A DNA stretch of 64,000 bases, taken from the NCBI GenBank assembly GCA_043772905.1, contig JAYVFS010000243.1, positions 1-64,000 on the forward strand, read 5' to 3'. Source of the DNA: JAAFJT01 sp043772905 (GTDB lineage Bacteria > Bacteroidota > Bacteroidia > Chitinophagales > Saprospiraceae). Below, piece after piece: positions 16,644 to 25,500 of this stretch (position 1 is its first letter; every line of letters begins with the position of its first letter). Below the pieces are notes generated by a model, which was given only the letters and a program-made list of their open reading frames with translations, made no database searches and had not been told where the DNA came from. The position numbers and the translations under genes were made by a program.

Positions 16644-17456
16644 ATGTCTCGTTACTTATATGTCCTACTGGCATTAACTATTTTTGTCGCCTGTTCAAGG
16701 CAGCCTTATTATAAAACGAATCGTGATTATCGCAATCAAGCGAAACGATTTGGGCAGATATTGAGTCAATATCCACTCAAAGATTCAGCTGGTTTGCCCC
16801 CCCCTCAGTATTTTGTCGGCACAACGAATTTTGGTATGCGTAAACCCAATTTTGTTGTTATTCACCATACAGCACAGAATAGTTGTGAGCAAACTTTGAA
16901 AACATTCACCTTGCCGCGTACACAAGTGAGTGCACATTATGTTATTTGTGAAGACGGAACAGTTCATCACATGCTCAACGATTACCTTCGAGCGCATCAT
17001 GCAGGACTTGGGCGTTGGGGCAACGACACCGACCTCAATTCATCCAGCATCGGCATCGAGTTAGACAACGATGGTTTTGAACCTTTCAAAGAAGCGCAAA
17101 TGCAGTCTTTAAACATTTTACTCGACCGACTGAAAAGGACATATAATATTCCAACAGCCAATTTTATCGGTCATGCCGACCTCGCACCGACGCGCAAAAA
17201 TGACCCAAATGTCACCTTCGATTGGAAAGGGTTAGCGACAAAAGGCTTTGGCGTCTGGTATGGTGATACGACAAACCTGACAATACCTCCAGATTTTAGT
17301 GCCATGCAAGCCTTAAAAATTGTTGGTTATGACGTAAGAGACACAACGGCGGCTATTACTGTTTTCAAAAGAAAGTACTTACAACAGGATAAAAGCCACA
17401 CCTTGACCGAAGACGACAAAAAAGTATTGTATGCTCTTTTGAAGAAGTTTTTGTAA
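16644..17456 (+). CDS. N-acetylmuramoyl-L-alanine amidase, predicted lipoprotein
   Basis: A peptidoglycan amidase of the Amidase_2 family (AmiD-like), which removes stem peptides from muramic acid. A lipoprotein signal ends at FVAC (Cys about 17), so it is probably anchored in the periplasmic leaflet. Zinc-ligand motifs are VVIHHTAQ (about 73-79), SAHYVICEDG, and GHADLAPTRKNDP near residue 176. The 270-residue length fits. The longest antisense motif copy (C8, 16797-16810) encodes LPPPQY before the catalytic domain. It follows the HD-like gene by 36 bp. Confidence 0.9.
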   Translation: MSRYLYVLLALTIFVACSRQPYYKTNRDYRNQAKRFGQILSQYPLKDSAGLPPPQYFVGTTNFGMRKPNFVVIHHTAQNSCEQTLKTFTLPRTQVSAHYVICEDGTVHHMLNDYLRAHHAGLGRWGNDTDLNSSSIGIELDNDGFEPFKEAQMQSLNILLDRLKRTYNIPTANFIGHADLAPTRKNDPNVTFDWKGLATKGFGVWYGDTTNLTIPPDFSAMQALKIVGYDVRDTTAAITVFKRKYLQQDKSHTLTEDDKKVLYALLKKFL

Positions 17457-17513
17457 TCTGTCAAGGCTTCGTACCTTCGCCGCTCATTTTTTTATACAAC
17501 TCAAACGATTATA

Positions 17514-18758
17514 ATGATTGAAACCGACGTATGTATTATTGGTGCAGGGCCTGGAGGGGCTGCGGCAGCACTCCGATTAGCACAGTTAGGCATCCCCTCA
17601 GTATTGATAGACAAAGCGCAATTTCCTCGTGACAAAGTTTGTGGCGATGGCATGACAGGCAGAACCGTCGCTATTTTGAACCGCATTGACCCTGAAATCA
17701 TTAATACCTTAGAAAAAACACCGATTCAGACGGACTCTTGGGGCGTGACTTTTTCAATGGACAACAAGCGTAATTTCCATGTGCCCTTTCGGAAAAACTA
17801 TAAAAAAGGTGAAGACAGCACACCTTGCTACGTCGCAAAACGTATCCATTTTGACAATCATTTGATTGAAATGGTCAGAAAGCAGCCACTTGTTCAGTTT
17901 TTTGAAGGCAAAAGCATCGAAAAACACGAATTTACTGAGGGGGTCGGTTGGACAGTTTCTGATAAAAAAGGAGAGTTTCAAGTACGTGCAAAAATCCTTA
18001 TCGTTGCCAGTGGTCCGTTGTCGCCTTTCATGCGTCATGTTGCCAATATCAAAGTTGACCCTAAGCACAATGCAGGTGCTGTGCGCGCTTACTATAAAAA
18101 TGTCAAAGGCTGCCACGATGATAATTTCATCGAATTGCACTTTTTGAAAGAGCATTTGCCTGGTTATTTTTGGATTTTCCCATTGCCCAATGGCGAAGCA
18201 AATGTCGGTTTTGGCATGTTAACCGAGTCCATTTCTAAGCGAAAAGTCAATCTTGAAAAACTACTTTTAGAAATAGTCCAAACCCGTCCTGGCATCAAAG
18301 AACGTTTTGCAGAGGCTGAATTAGATGGCAAAATACTCGGTTTCCCCTTGCCTTTGGGTTCAAAACGACATCAATTGTCAGGTGATGGCTATATGCTGGT
18401 AGGCGATTCAGCGAGTTTGGTTGACCCTTTGACGGGTGAAGGCATCGGCAACGCTGTTTATTCAGGCTATATCGCTGCCGATCAAGCTGAAAAATGTTTG
18501 AAAGAACAAGATTTTTCAAAAGCATTTATGGCAGATTACGATGTGCGCGTCTGGCGTGTTATGGGAACAGAATTAAATTTGAGTTACAGATTGCAACGCA
18601 TCGGCAAGTACCCCTCAGTATTTAACTTCGTTTTGTGGGTCGCTTCACGGAATGTGCAGATTTCAGACTTAGTTTATTCGATGTTCAATAATATTGACGT
18701 GCGCAAAAAGGTTTTGAACCCGATTTTTTGGTTCAAAATGATTGTTAATGCAAAATAA
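17514..18758 (+). CDS. Geranylgeranyl reductase family FAD-dependent oxidoreductase
   Basis: A 414-residue flavoprotein with an N-terminal dinucleotide fold (CIIGAGPGGAAAALRLAQLG), the family motif KVCGDGMTGR near residue 44, and the second FAD motif MLVGDSASLVDPLTGEGIGNA near 300. Family members reduce isoprenoid double bonds or act as hydroxylases. The C-terminal segment has an amphipathic region that could associate with the membrane. Three motif copies fall in this one gene (IPSV, FTEGV, YPSV). A hairpin follows at 18781. A role in lipid or quinone modification is plausible but not shown. Confidence 0.88.
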   Translation: MIETDVCIIGAGPGGAAAALRLAQLGIPSVLIDKAQFPRDKVCGDGMTGRTVAILNRIDPEIINTLEKTPIQTDSWGVTFSMDNKRNFHVPFRKNYKKGEDSTPCYVAKRIHFDNHLIEMVRKQPLVQFFEGKSIEKHEFTEGVGWTVSDKKGEFQVRAKILIVASGPLSPFMRHVANIKVDPKHNAGAVRAYYKNVKGCHDDNFIELHFLKEHLPGYFWIFPLPNGEANVGFGMLTESISKRKVNLEKLLLEIVQTRPGIKERFAEAELDGKILGFPLPLGSKRHQLSGDGYMLVGDSASLVDPLTGEGIGNAVYSGYIAADQAEKCLKEQDFSKAFMADYDVRVWRVMGTELNLSYRLQRIGKYPSVFNFVLWVASRNVQISDLVYSMFNNIDVRKKVLNPIFWFKMIVNAK

Positions 18759-18780
18759 GTATAAAAAAATCAGGTAGATT

Positions 18781-18813
18781 AGGTTCTGGGAACTCTCGAA
18801 GTTCCCAGAACCT
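18781..18813. terminator. Perfect 14-bp hairpin between convergent genes
   Basis: AGGTTCTGGGAACT (18781-18794) and AGTTCCCAGAACCT (18800-18813) are exact complements with a 5-base loop. It lies between the flavoprotein gene (+) and a methyltransferase gene (-). There is no T tract, so the mechanism is uncertain. Confidence 0.65.
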
Positions 18814-18839
18814 AACAAATCGAATGTCCCCTCATGGGT

Positions 18840-19682
18840 TTATTGTTTTTCAAACACTGCCAATCCATAAAACCATAAATCCTTAGCCCAAGCTCGATAT
18901 TGACCGGCTGTGCCTAAGACATTCCCAACTTGCACTTTGTTAACAATACCCAATCGGTTAAGCCATTTCGCAGCGGGTAGCCATTTTTCACAATGTTCAT
19001 AAGCATTGAGTAAAGAACGGTGGACATTGGGGTTGATGTTTTGCACTGTCGCAGTCTTAAAACCCGCCTGTTCAGACATCGTTTCATGCTCCTGCCAAGT
19101 CAATAAATTTGGAATCGCAATATTGTCATACCAAGCGCGAATGTCAACGTCTTGATTCGTCGCTACATCATTCGTATTTAAAAAATATTCAGCTATCACC
19201 AAGCGCCCATTCGGGCGCAAAAGTCTAAAAGCTTCGCGGTAAAAAGCCGCTTTATCCGCAGCATGACATTGACTTTCGAGTGCCCAAACCACATCGAAAC
19301 TGCCCGATTCGAAACCTGTTTTGCAGTAATCCTCAAGTAGAAAATGGGTTTTATCAGACAAATTCAACTGCGCAGCTATTTTTTGCGCATCTAAAACTTG
19401 ACTTGCTGAAAGCGTAATACCCGTTGTTGTACATCCAATATTTTCAGCTAACCAAAAACTCGAACCGCCTACACCACAGCCCGCATCGAGTACCTTTTCT
19501 TCTAACTTAATATGGGCTAATTCTGCCATTTTGCGATTCATATTCGCTACTGCGGCGACGTGTTTCTGTACGGTTTCATCGTAATAACCAAAGTGAATGG
19601 CATAAGTATTACGGCTATTCCAAACATAGCGGTAGTCAAATCGAGTTTTGTCGTAATATTCTTCGACGGAGGGAAAAAACAT
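18840..19682 (-). CDS. SAM-dependent methyltransferase (first of a tandem pair)
   Basis: A 280-residue class I methyltransferase. The SAM-binding motif I is VLDAGCGVGGSSFWLAE near residue 64, motif post-I includes GITLSASQV, and the catalytic-domain core VWALESQCHAADK resembles small-molecule enzymes of the tocopherol/sterol methyltransferase type. It is a clear paralogue of the next gene upstream (FxYRYxWNSRxTxAIHFGYYDE is shared), and the same order of motifs is kept throughout. The gap to that gene is 49 bp. It carries no motif copy, whereas the paralogue does. Substrate unknown; an isoprenoid or lipid is a guess. Confidence 0.87.
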   Translation of the reverse strand: MFFPSVEEYYDKTRFDYRYVWNSRNTYAIHFGYYDETVQKHVAAVANMNRKMAELAHIKLEEKVLDAGCGVGGSSFWLAENIGCTTTGITLSASQVLDAQKIAAQLNLSDKTHFLLEDYCKTGFESGSFDVVWALESQCHAADKAAFYREAFRLLRPNGRLVIAEYFLNTNDVATNQDVDIRAWYDNIAIPNLLTWQEHETMSEQAGFKTATVQNINPNVHRSLLNAYEHCEKWLPAAKWLNRLGIVNKVQVGNVLGTAGQYRAWAKDLWFYGLAVFEKQ

Positions 19683-19731
19683 GTTGTTCTGGTTTTGTTT
19701 AGAAAATAACGCATAAAAGTAAAACCATTTA

Positions 19732-20571
19732 TCAGATTTTCACAGCTTTCGCTAAACCATAAAACCAATTTCCCGCAAGCCATGCCTCAAACATGAGTTT
19801 TGTCCCAACGGCATTGCCCACTTGTTCGGGATTGATCAAGCCTATTTTTTGTAGAAATCGTGCTGTTGAAGACCATTTTTGAGCATGTTCGTAAGCATTT
19901 CGAAGCGAACGCTCAACATGAGGGTTGACGTTTTGAATGTCCAAATCTGCAAAACCTGCTTGAATGGCATAAGTTCGGTGCGTATTTATATCATCAATAT
20001 TTGGAATAGCCCAATGTGTCAATCCTGATTTTAACTTATTTTCATCGTTTATACTGAGGGGGGGTGAAAGGAACAAATCAGCCATCACCAAGCGCCCGCC
20101 CTTTTTGAGCAGCCTTGCAGCTTCCTTGTAAAATGCCGCTTTTTGGTCTGTATGACAATGACTTTCTAATGCCCAAATGACATCAAATTGACCATCCGCA
20201 AAAGGCGTATGGTTATAATCTCCTTCGTAAATGGCAATTTCATGGTCGAAACCTGCTTTTTTAATATTCAGTCGCGCTTCCTCTGCTTGGCTTTTGACCA
20301 GTACAATACCGTCAACGGCACAACCCAGTTCCTTTGCCAACCATATTGCCGAACCGCCGATACCGCATCCCGCATCCAATACGCGGTCTCGCTCGCTGAG
20401 ACAGGCTAATTCAGCCAATTTGCGATTCATATTCGCCAATGCAGCCTCGTGTTTCGTTGCTTTTTCATCGTAATAGCCGAAATGAATTGCCTGTGTTTGA
20501 CGACTGTTCCATAAATAACGGAATGTAAATCGGTTGTTTTCGTAGTATTTCGTAATGCTTTGTTGATTCAT
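19732..20571 (-). CDS. SAM-dependent methyltransferase (second of a tandem pair)
   Basis: A 279-residue class I methyltransferase with motif I VLDAGCGIGGSAIWLAKELG near residue 64 and IWALESHCHTDQK. It is a tandem paralogue of the downstream gene. A G7 motif copy, read antisense, encodes the loop LSPPLSIND, where the paralogue has LNTNDVATN. This loop follows the strand GRLVMADLF and is a variable region. It starts 9 bp after the stop of radA on the same strand, so radA and the two methyltransferases may be one transcript. Confidence 0.87.
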   Translation of the reverse strand: MNQQSITKYYENNRFTFRYLWNSRQTQAIHFGYYDEKATKHEAALANMNRKLAELACLSERDRVLDAGCGIGGSAIWLAKELGCAVDGIVLVKSQAEEARLNIKKAGFDHEIAIYEGDYNHTPFADGQFDVIWALESHCHTDQKAAFYKEAARLLKKGGRLVMADLFLSPPLSINDENKLKSGLTHWAIPNIDDINTHRTYAIQAGFADLDIQNVNPHVERSLRNAYEHAQKWSSTARFLQKIGLINPEQVGNAVGTKLMFEAWLAGNWFYGLAKAVKI

Positions 20572-20580
20572 TGCTTGTTT

Positions 20581-21954
20581 TTATCTAAAAAGGGCTTCGT
20601 AAAGTTCCTCAACTTTACCAACGGTTCGTATTTTAATTTTAAATTTATCAATGTTTAAACCTTTAAGGTTATATTTTGAGATAAAAATCTCTTTAAAACC
20701 CAATCGGTCTGCCTCTTGAATCCGTTGTTCAGCCCGCGCAACGGCACGTATTTCACCCGACAAACCGACTTCTCCTGCAAAACACGTACTGTTTGGAATG
20801 GCAATATCTTCAAGCGACGAAATGAGTGCGGCAACGATTGCTAAGTCAATCGCAGGATCGTCTACACGCAGACCACCAGCAATATTCAAAAATACATCAT
20901 TCATAGCGAATGGAAAACCGCCCCGTTTTTCTAAAACAGCTAACAGCATACTCAACCGCCTAAGGTCAAAACCCGTAGCAGACCGTTGCGGCGTGCCATA
21001 GACCGCACGGCTCACAAGTGCTTGAGTTTCAATGAGAATCGGGCGCACGCCTTCAATCGTGGAACAAACCGCCGAGCCGCTTAAATCCTCATCTTTTTGA
21101 GAAATCAACAGCTCTGAAGGGTTCGATACTTCCCTCAAACCAGAGGCTTGCATGGCATAAATACCGATTTCGTCCGTCGAGCCAAAGCGATTTTTTAAGG
21201 TTCTGAGAATGCGGTACATATAGTTTTGGTCGCCTTCAAATTGCAACACGACGTCAACAATATGTTCTAAGAGTTTCGGACCCGCAATAGCGCCGTCTTT
21301 TGTAATATGACCAATGATAAAAATAGGAATATTCGTCTCCTTTGCAAACCGTTGCAGTTCCCCAGCCGTTTCTCTCACTTGAGAAATACTACCCGGAGTG
21401 GAGTCAATATGCGGTGCGGCAAGAGTCTGTATTGAGTCAATAATGATGAGGTCAGGTTCGAGGTTTTGGGCGTGTTGAAAGATTTTTGAGGTACTGATTT
21501 CAGTCAAAATATAGCAATCAGATTGTTTAGAAGCAACCCGGTCGGCACGCATTTTTATCTGCTCCTCACTCTCTTCCCCACTGACATACAATACTTTAGC
21601 AGCGACACCCAAGGCAATTTGCAACAAAAGCGTTGACTTTCCGATGCCCGGTTGACCGCCTATCAAAACCAAAGAACCACTGACAATGCCGCCGCCAAGT
21701 ACGCGGTTTAGTTCGTCGTCGGGCGTGAGGAGCCTGTCTGTCTTCCCCGTCTTAATCATACTGAGGGGGGTCGGTACAGGGTCAGCGACTTTGGCACCTT
21801 TCCATATTTTTTTGCGCTCTTCGCGGGGTGTTTCTTTTTGGATGACCTCTTCTACATACGTATTCCACTCGGCACATGAGGGACATTTACCGACCCATTT
21901 AGGAGAAATTGCGCCACAACTGGTACACGCGAATATTTTTTTTATTGCTGCCAA
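20581..21954 (-). CDS. radA: DNA repair protein RadA (Sms)
   Basis: RadA is a RecA-like ATPase that helps branch migration and DNA integration during recombination, including natural transformation in other bacteria. Domains: zinc finger CTSCGAISPKWVGKCPSC (residues 9-26), RecA core with Walker A GGQPGIGKSTLL, the RadA signature KNRFGSTDEIG, and a Lon-protease-like C-terminal domain. No ATG precedes the zinc finger, so I chose the TTG at 21954, which gives LAAIKKIFACTSCG and the usual 457-residue length; a further TTG at 22029 would add 25 unusual residues. A motif copy encodes TPLSM in the linker before the ATPase domain. Confidence 0.94.
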   Translation of the reverse strand: MAAIKKIFACTSCGAISPKWVGKCPSCAEWNTYVEEVIQKETPREERKKIWKGAKVADPVPTPLSMIKTGKTDRLLTPDDELNRVLGGGIVSGSLVLIGGQPGIGKSTLLLQIALGVAAKVLYVSGEESEEQIKMRADRVASKQSDCYILTEISTSKIFQHAQNLEPDLIIIDSIQTLAAPHIDSTPGSISQVRETAGELQRFAKETNIPIFIIGHITKDGAIAGPKLLEHIVDVVLQFEGDQNYMYRILRTLKNRFGSTDEIGIYAMQASGLREVSNPSELLISQKDEDLSGSAVCSTIEGVRPILIETQALVSRAVYGTPQRSATGFDLRRLSMLLAVLEKRGGFPFAMNDVFLNIAGGLRVDDPAIDLAIVAALISSLEDIAIPNSTCFAGEVGLSGEIRAVARAEQRIQEADRLGFKEIFISKYNLKGLNIDKFKIKIRTVGKVEELYEALFR

Positions 21955-22327
21955 AACTTTTACTTTTAAATTTTGGGTAAAAATAAACTTTTTATTTAAA
22001 ACAAGATGTATTTTATTCAAAAAGAGCAAATAAAAACGCCTCTAAGTGGTGACACTCAAAGGCGTTTTGCAAATAAATGTTTTGCAATTTAGTCAATTGG
22101 AGGTGGGAAGAAACTGTCTCTCATTTGGATTTTAGGTAACACAAATTGGGATTTTAAAACCCATTTTTAAAGTTCAAAAGATTATAATTTACAGAATTGT
22201 TTTGGAACGCTTATGTTTCTACATACAAATATATGTAAAATCATTTTACATGCCAATACCCTAAATAGGGTAAAATGCAGTTTTACTAATAAAACATAAG
22301 TTTTTTTGGCAAAAAAAAGAAATTTCA
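21955..22327. other. Region between radA and the DUF4249 gene
   Basis: About 370 bp upstream of radA and downstream of the DUF4249 gene (both -). It contains the hairpin at 22032-22066. On the - strand, a short open frame ending with RDSFFPPPID and a stop near 22092 has no recognisable start or family; I do not call it. The rest is A/T-rich. Confidence 0.4.
22032..22066 (-). terminator. Hairpin upstream of radA
   Basis: AAAACGCCT and AGGCGTTTT form the ends of a stem with a longer, imperfect interior, followed on the - strand by T-rich sequence. It could end the transcript that comes from the DUF4249 gene. Confidence 0.6.
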
Positions 22328-23263
22328 TCATTTTTTTGGTACAATAACATCGTAATACGTTGCTGAAGAACCACCCCAAATACCCAAACCACCAGAAATA
22401 TTATGCTTTACGCGGGTGTAAGAAGCAAATGGGCCGCCATTATTCTCATTGAATTCAAGGGTTGTCCAAAAATCAAAATGGGCTTTATCTATCATGGCAA
22501 ATTTTATGGAAATGGTATCGCCCCGACGAAACAAGCCGAAATTATCACCACTGCCACCTCCACGCGGCTCACTTTTTAGTAAATTGAACCTTGTCACTTG
22601 TCCATCAAAAAAGGCATCATCCGTTACGGAATTGGCTCCGGCAACGTAAGAACTACCGTTTATGGATGTAAAATAGCGGTAAAAATCAGCACCTTTTGGG
22701 TCTGTAATGGTCGCACGGGCTTGCGCCATTGTATCATTTTGGTTGATGCCCGGTGGTTTGATAAACTCAATTGTATCAATTTTGACAGCACGAGGAATCG
22801 TCGTTTTAGACGTTAACACCTTACCTTCCTTCGTTTTTATGCGTAATGAGTAGGTTTTGCCTATTTCACCTTTGATTTTTTGAGCGAAATCAATATATAC
22901 GCAGAAATTAAAATCGGCACTCACACTGTCTGCATTGATGCGAAAAAACAAGGCGGCTTGCTTTTTTACTGAGGGGTCTAAATTTTTCCAACAAAATTCT
23001 TGTAATTGTGTACTGTCCGTACCGTTTGAAATCCACACCTCTGCACCTTCAACGAATACGTTGTTGAAACTGGTCAATTCCTTGAAAAAAGGGAGGCTTT
23101 TGGTCAAAATGACATAAGGCGGTGTCGGATTGGGTCCCGCCTCGATATAACCTTCAACAACTATTTCTTCAGAAATAGTGGGCAAATCGGGGACAAATTC
23201 TTTTTCGCAAGCGATAAAACTTGTTGTTACAAGGGCGATAAACAGTAAGGGTTTGATTTTCAT
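22328..23263 (-). CDS. DUF4249 family lipoprotein
   Basis: A 311-residue predicted lipoprotein: the signal peptide ends at SFIAC (Cys 19). The following EKEFVPDLPTISEEIVVEGYIEAGPNPTPPYVILTKS segment carries the family pattern in which short beta strands lead to a YVxLTKS-like motif. DUF4249 genes are usually next to a TonB-dependent receptor and probably assist uptake at the outer membrane, but no receptor is adjacent here. A motif copy encodes DPSVK. The function is inferred from family context only. Confidence 0.82.
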   Translation of the reverse strand: MKIKPLLFIALVTTSFIACEKEFVPDLPTISEEIVVEGYIEAGPNPTPPYVILTKSLPFFKELTSFNNVFVEGAEVWISNGTDSTQLQEFCWKNLDPSVKKQAALFFRINADSVSADFNFCVYIDFAQKIKGEIGKTYSLRIKTKEGKVLTSKTTIPRAVKIDTIEFIKPPGINQNDTMAQARATITDPKGADFYRYFTSINGSSYVAGANSVTDDAFFDGQVTRFNLLKSEPRGGGSGDNFGLFRRGDTISIKFAMIDKAHFDFWTTLEFNENNGGPFASYTRVKHNISGGLGIWGGSSATYYDVIVPKK

Positions 23264-23430
23264 GTGCTTAGTATTGAAAATGGTTAAACATTTTAGTCGT
23301 CTTTTTTATAGTGATAAAAACGTTTTAGTCGTCTTTTTGTTGGAAACTTTAAGATGTGAAACCGATTTCACTAAAAAAAGTATTCATTAAAAACGTTTTT
23401 TAACCCCCTCAGTAAAAAAGCCTTTTACCC

Positions 23431-25401
23431 CTAAAATTGCCTATCCAACTCAATATTCTGTGGCGGTGCAACATTTATTGGAACGGTTTCGACCTCAAAA
23501 TTGCCGCCTTCTAAACCAAAATCAATAGAAGGTGGAACAGCGATATTTTTAAGTATTCGGTAGGAACGCACAATGAATTGCTCGAAAGGAGACAGCGCAT
23601 CGTCGGCAGAAACGCGGCTGTTGAGCAATATGAATTTAAAGTCAGCAGGAATGTCGTAACGGCGCAGGCTCGGATAGTGGCTGCGCTCGTCAACCTCACC
23701 TTTTGCTTGCATTTTATTGACAATTTCCTTGAAAACGCGGTTGATTTTATGCTCAACCTTGAAGCCAAATTTGAGATTGACATAAAAAACCTTTCCTTCA
23801 ACAATCGGATGGACGACCACTTTTTTTGTATAAGGTGCGTCTGTAATTGTTACGTGGACAAACCAATAAATGTCTGCTCGTTTCGGTTTTTTCTTAAAAA
23901 TGGAATATAAAATATTAGAATCAATCTTTTTTTCATCGTCTGACATCGTCATATAAACGAGGTTTGTGGCTGTTCGAGGGATGGTCGTATCTGCCATAAC
24001 ATCTTTCAAAATAGGTAGAAAAGTGTCAAATGGTACAAAATTGGCATGTTTTTTCCGAATCCGTTGCCCACGCCAATACACAAAAACGCCAAAAAAGATA
24101 ACCGCCGCAACACCCAATGTGTACCAGCCGCCAAAAGCCAATTTATGCAGATTGGCTACCAAAAACATGATTTCAAAACCGCCAAAAACCAAACCGATGA
24201 CGACGGCACGCCGCAAGGAGTGGTTTCTCATGTGGACAAAATGAAGGAGGAGCGAGGAGGTCATTATCATGTCAATCACGATGGCTAAGCCATAAGCCTG
24301 TTCCATGTTCGATGATTGTTCGAAAATAAAAACAGTCGTTAAACAACCGCCGAGCAAAAACCAATTTAAAAGAGGCAAATAAACCTGTCCACGCATTTGG
24401 GCAGGATAACTGACCTTCATATTGAACCATAATTTCAATTTTATGGCTTCATTAACCATAGTAAATACCCCTGCAATCAAAGCTTCGCTGACAATAATGG
24501 CGACAACAACCCCTAAAACGACCATAAAAGACACCCAACTTTCGGGCAACATGGCAAAGAAAACGCCTGCATTTCTGACCATTTCAGGTAATTTTTGCCC
24601 TTGATATTGGAGTACCCACGCCCCTTGTCCTAAGTAATTGAGCATCAAACAAGGCAAAACGATGAGCCAAGCCCAACGGATATTGTTTTTGCCGCATCGT
24701 CCCAAATCAGAATACAAAGCCTCACAGCCAGTGGTGCAAAGAAAAACAGCACCTAACAGTAAAAACCCAGTCATACCTGTTGTGCTACTTTGATAGCCTG
24801 CCACAAATTTGATGGCATACAATGGATTTAAAGCCGCTAATACTGAGGGGTCTTTCAAGACATGGCTTAAGCCTATGCCACCAATGACACAGAACCAAAC
24901 GAGCATGATGTAGCCAAACCATTTTGCTAAAAGTTGTGCGCCAAACTGCTGCCAAACGAAAATAACAATCAAAATCCCTACAACGATGGGCAAGGTTTCT
25001 AACTCAGGATAAATACGCAAACTACCTTCAACGGCTGCGGAAACACTGATTGCAGGTGTCAAAATACCATCAGCCATCAATGTTGCACAACCAATCATGG
25101 CAGGAAAAATAGCCCAACGTGCCTTGTAACGTCGCACCCGCGCATACAAAGCAAAGATGCCGCCTTCACCACGATTGTCCGCTTTGAGGGCTAAATAGAC
25201 GTATTTGAAGGACGTAATGAATATTAATGTCCAAAAAATACAGGAAAGACTGCCATAAATGAGTTCAGGCGAGACGTAATCATCGCCAATAATGGCTTTG
25301 AGTACATAGAGTGGTGAGGTGCCTATATCGCCGAAAATGAAACCCAAGGCGATAAGCAGCCCCGTAGCCGTCGGTTTTCGACTTTCTTTAGGAGAAGCCA
25401 T
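23431..25401 (-). CDS. kup: KUP-family potassium uptake protein
   Basis: A K+/H+ symporter of the KUP/HAK/KT family in the inner membrane. The signature GLLIALGFIFGDIGTSPLYVLKAI is at the N-terminus, followed by about twelve helices and a C-terminal cytosolic domain of about 190 residues. I chose the ATG at 25401 (656 residues) because the family begins directly before this signature and a -7 box TACTTTTG lies at 25432-25439, which would be inside the gene if the upstream start at 25473 were used. A motif copy encodes KDPSVLAAL in an external loop. Confidence 0.94.
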   Translation of the reverse strand: MASPKESRKPTATGLLIALGFIFGDIGTSPLYVLKAIIGDDYVSPELIYGSLSCIFWTLIFITSFKYVYLALKADNRGEGGIFALYARVRRYKARWAIFPAMIGCATLMADGILTPAISVSAAVEGSLRIYPELETLPIVVGILIVIFVWQQFGAQLLAKWFGYIMLVWFCVIGGIGLSHVLKDPSVLAALNPLYAIKFVAGYQSSTTGMTGFLLLGAVFLCTTGCEALYSDLGRCGKNNIRWAWLIVLPCLMLNYLGQGAWVLQYQGQKLPEMVRNAGVFFAMLPESWVSFMVVLGVVVAIIVSEALIAGVFTMVNEAIKLKLWFNMKVSYPAQMRGQVYLPLLNWFLLGGCLTTVFIFEQSSNMEQAYGLAIVIDMIMTSSLLLHFVHMRNHSLRRAVVIGLVFGGFEIMFLVANLHKLAFGGWYTLGVAAVIFFGVFVYWRGQRIRKKHANFVPFDTFLPILKDVMADTTIPRTATNLVYMTMSDDEKKIDSNILYSIFKKKPKRADIYWFVHVTITDAPYTKKVVVHPIVEGKVFYVNLKFGFKVEHKINRVFKEIVNKMQAKGEVDERSHYPSLRRYDIPADFKFILLNSRVSADDALSPFEQFIVRSYRILKNIAVPPSIDFGLEGGNFEVETVPINVAPPQNIELDRQF

Positions 25402-25431
25402 TTTGTTTTTCTTTTTATCAAAAACAGAGGT

Positions 25432-25439
25432 CAAAAGTA
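25432..25439 (-). promoter_or_regulatory. -7 box of the kup promoter
   Basis: CAAAAGTA on the + strand is TACTTTTG on the - strand. It lies 31 bp upstream of the chosen kup start and supports that start. Confidence 0.55.
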
Positions 25440-25440
25440 G

Positions 25441-25499
25441 GAAATATAAAATTTGAATGATTTTACACTTCAAATTTTATATTTCAAATTTTATATTTC
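25441..25499. repeat. AT-rich inverted repeat plus direct repeat between serS and kup
   Basis: GAAATATAAAATTTGAA (25441-25457) pairs perfectly with TTCAAATTTTATATTTC (25469-25485), and AAATTTTATATTTC is then repeated at 25486-25499. It directly follows the serS stop codon. Confidence 0.7.
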
Positions 25500-25500
25500 A

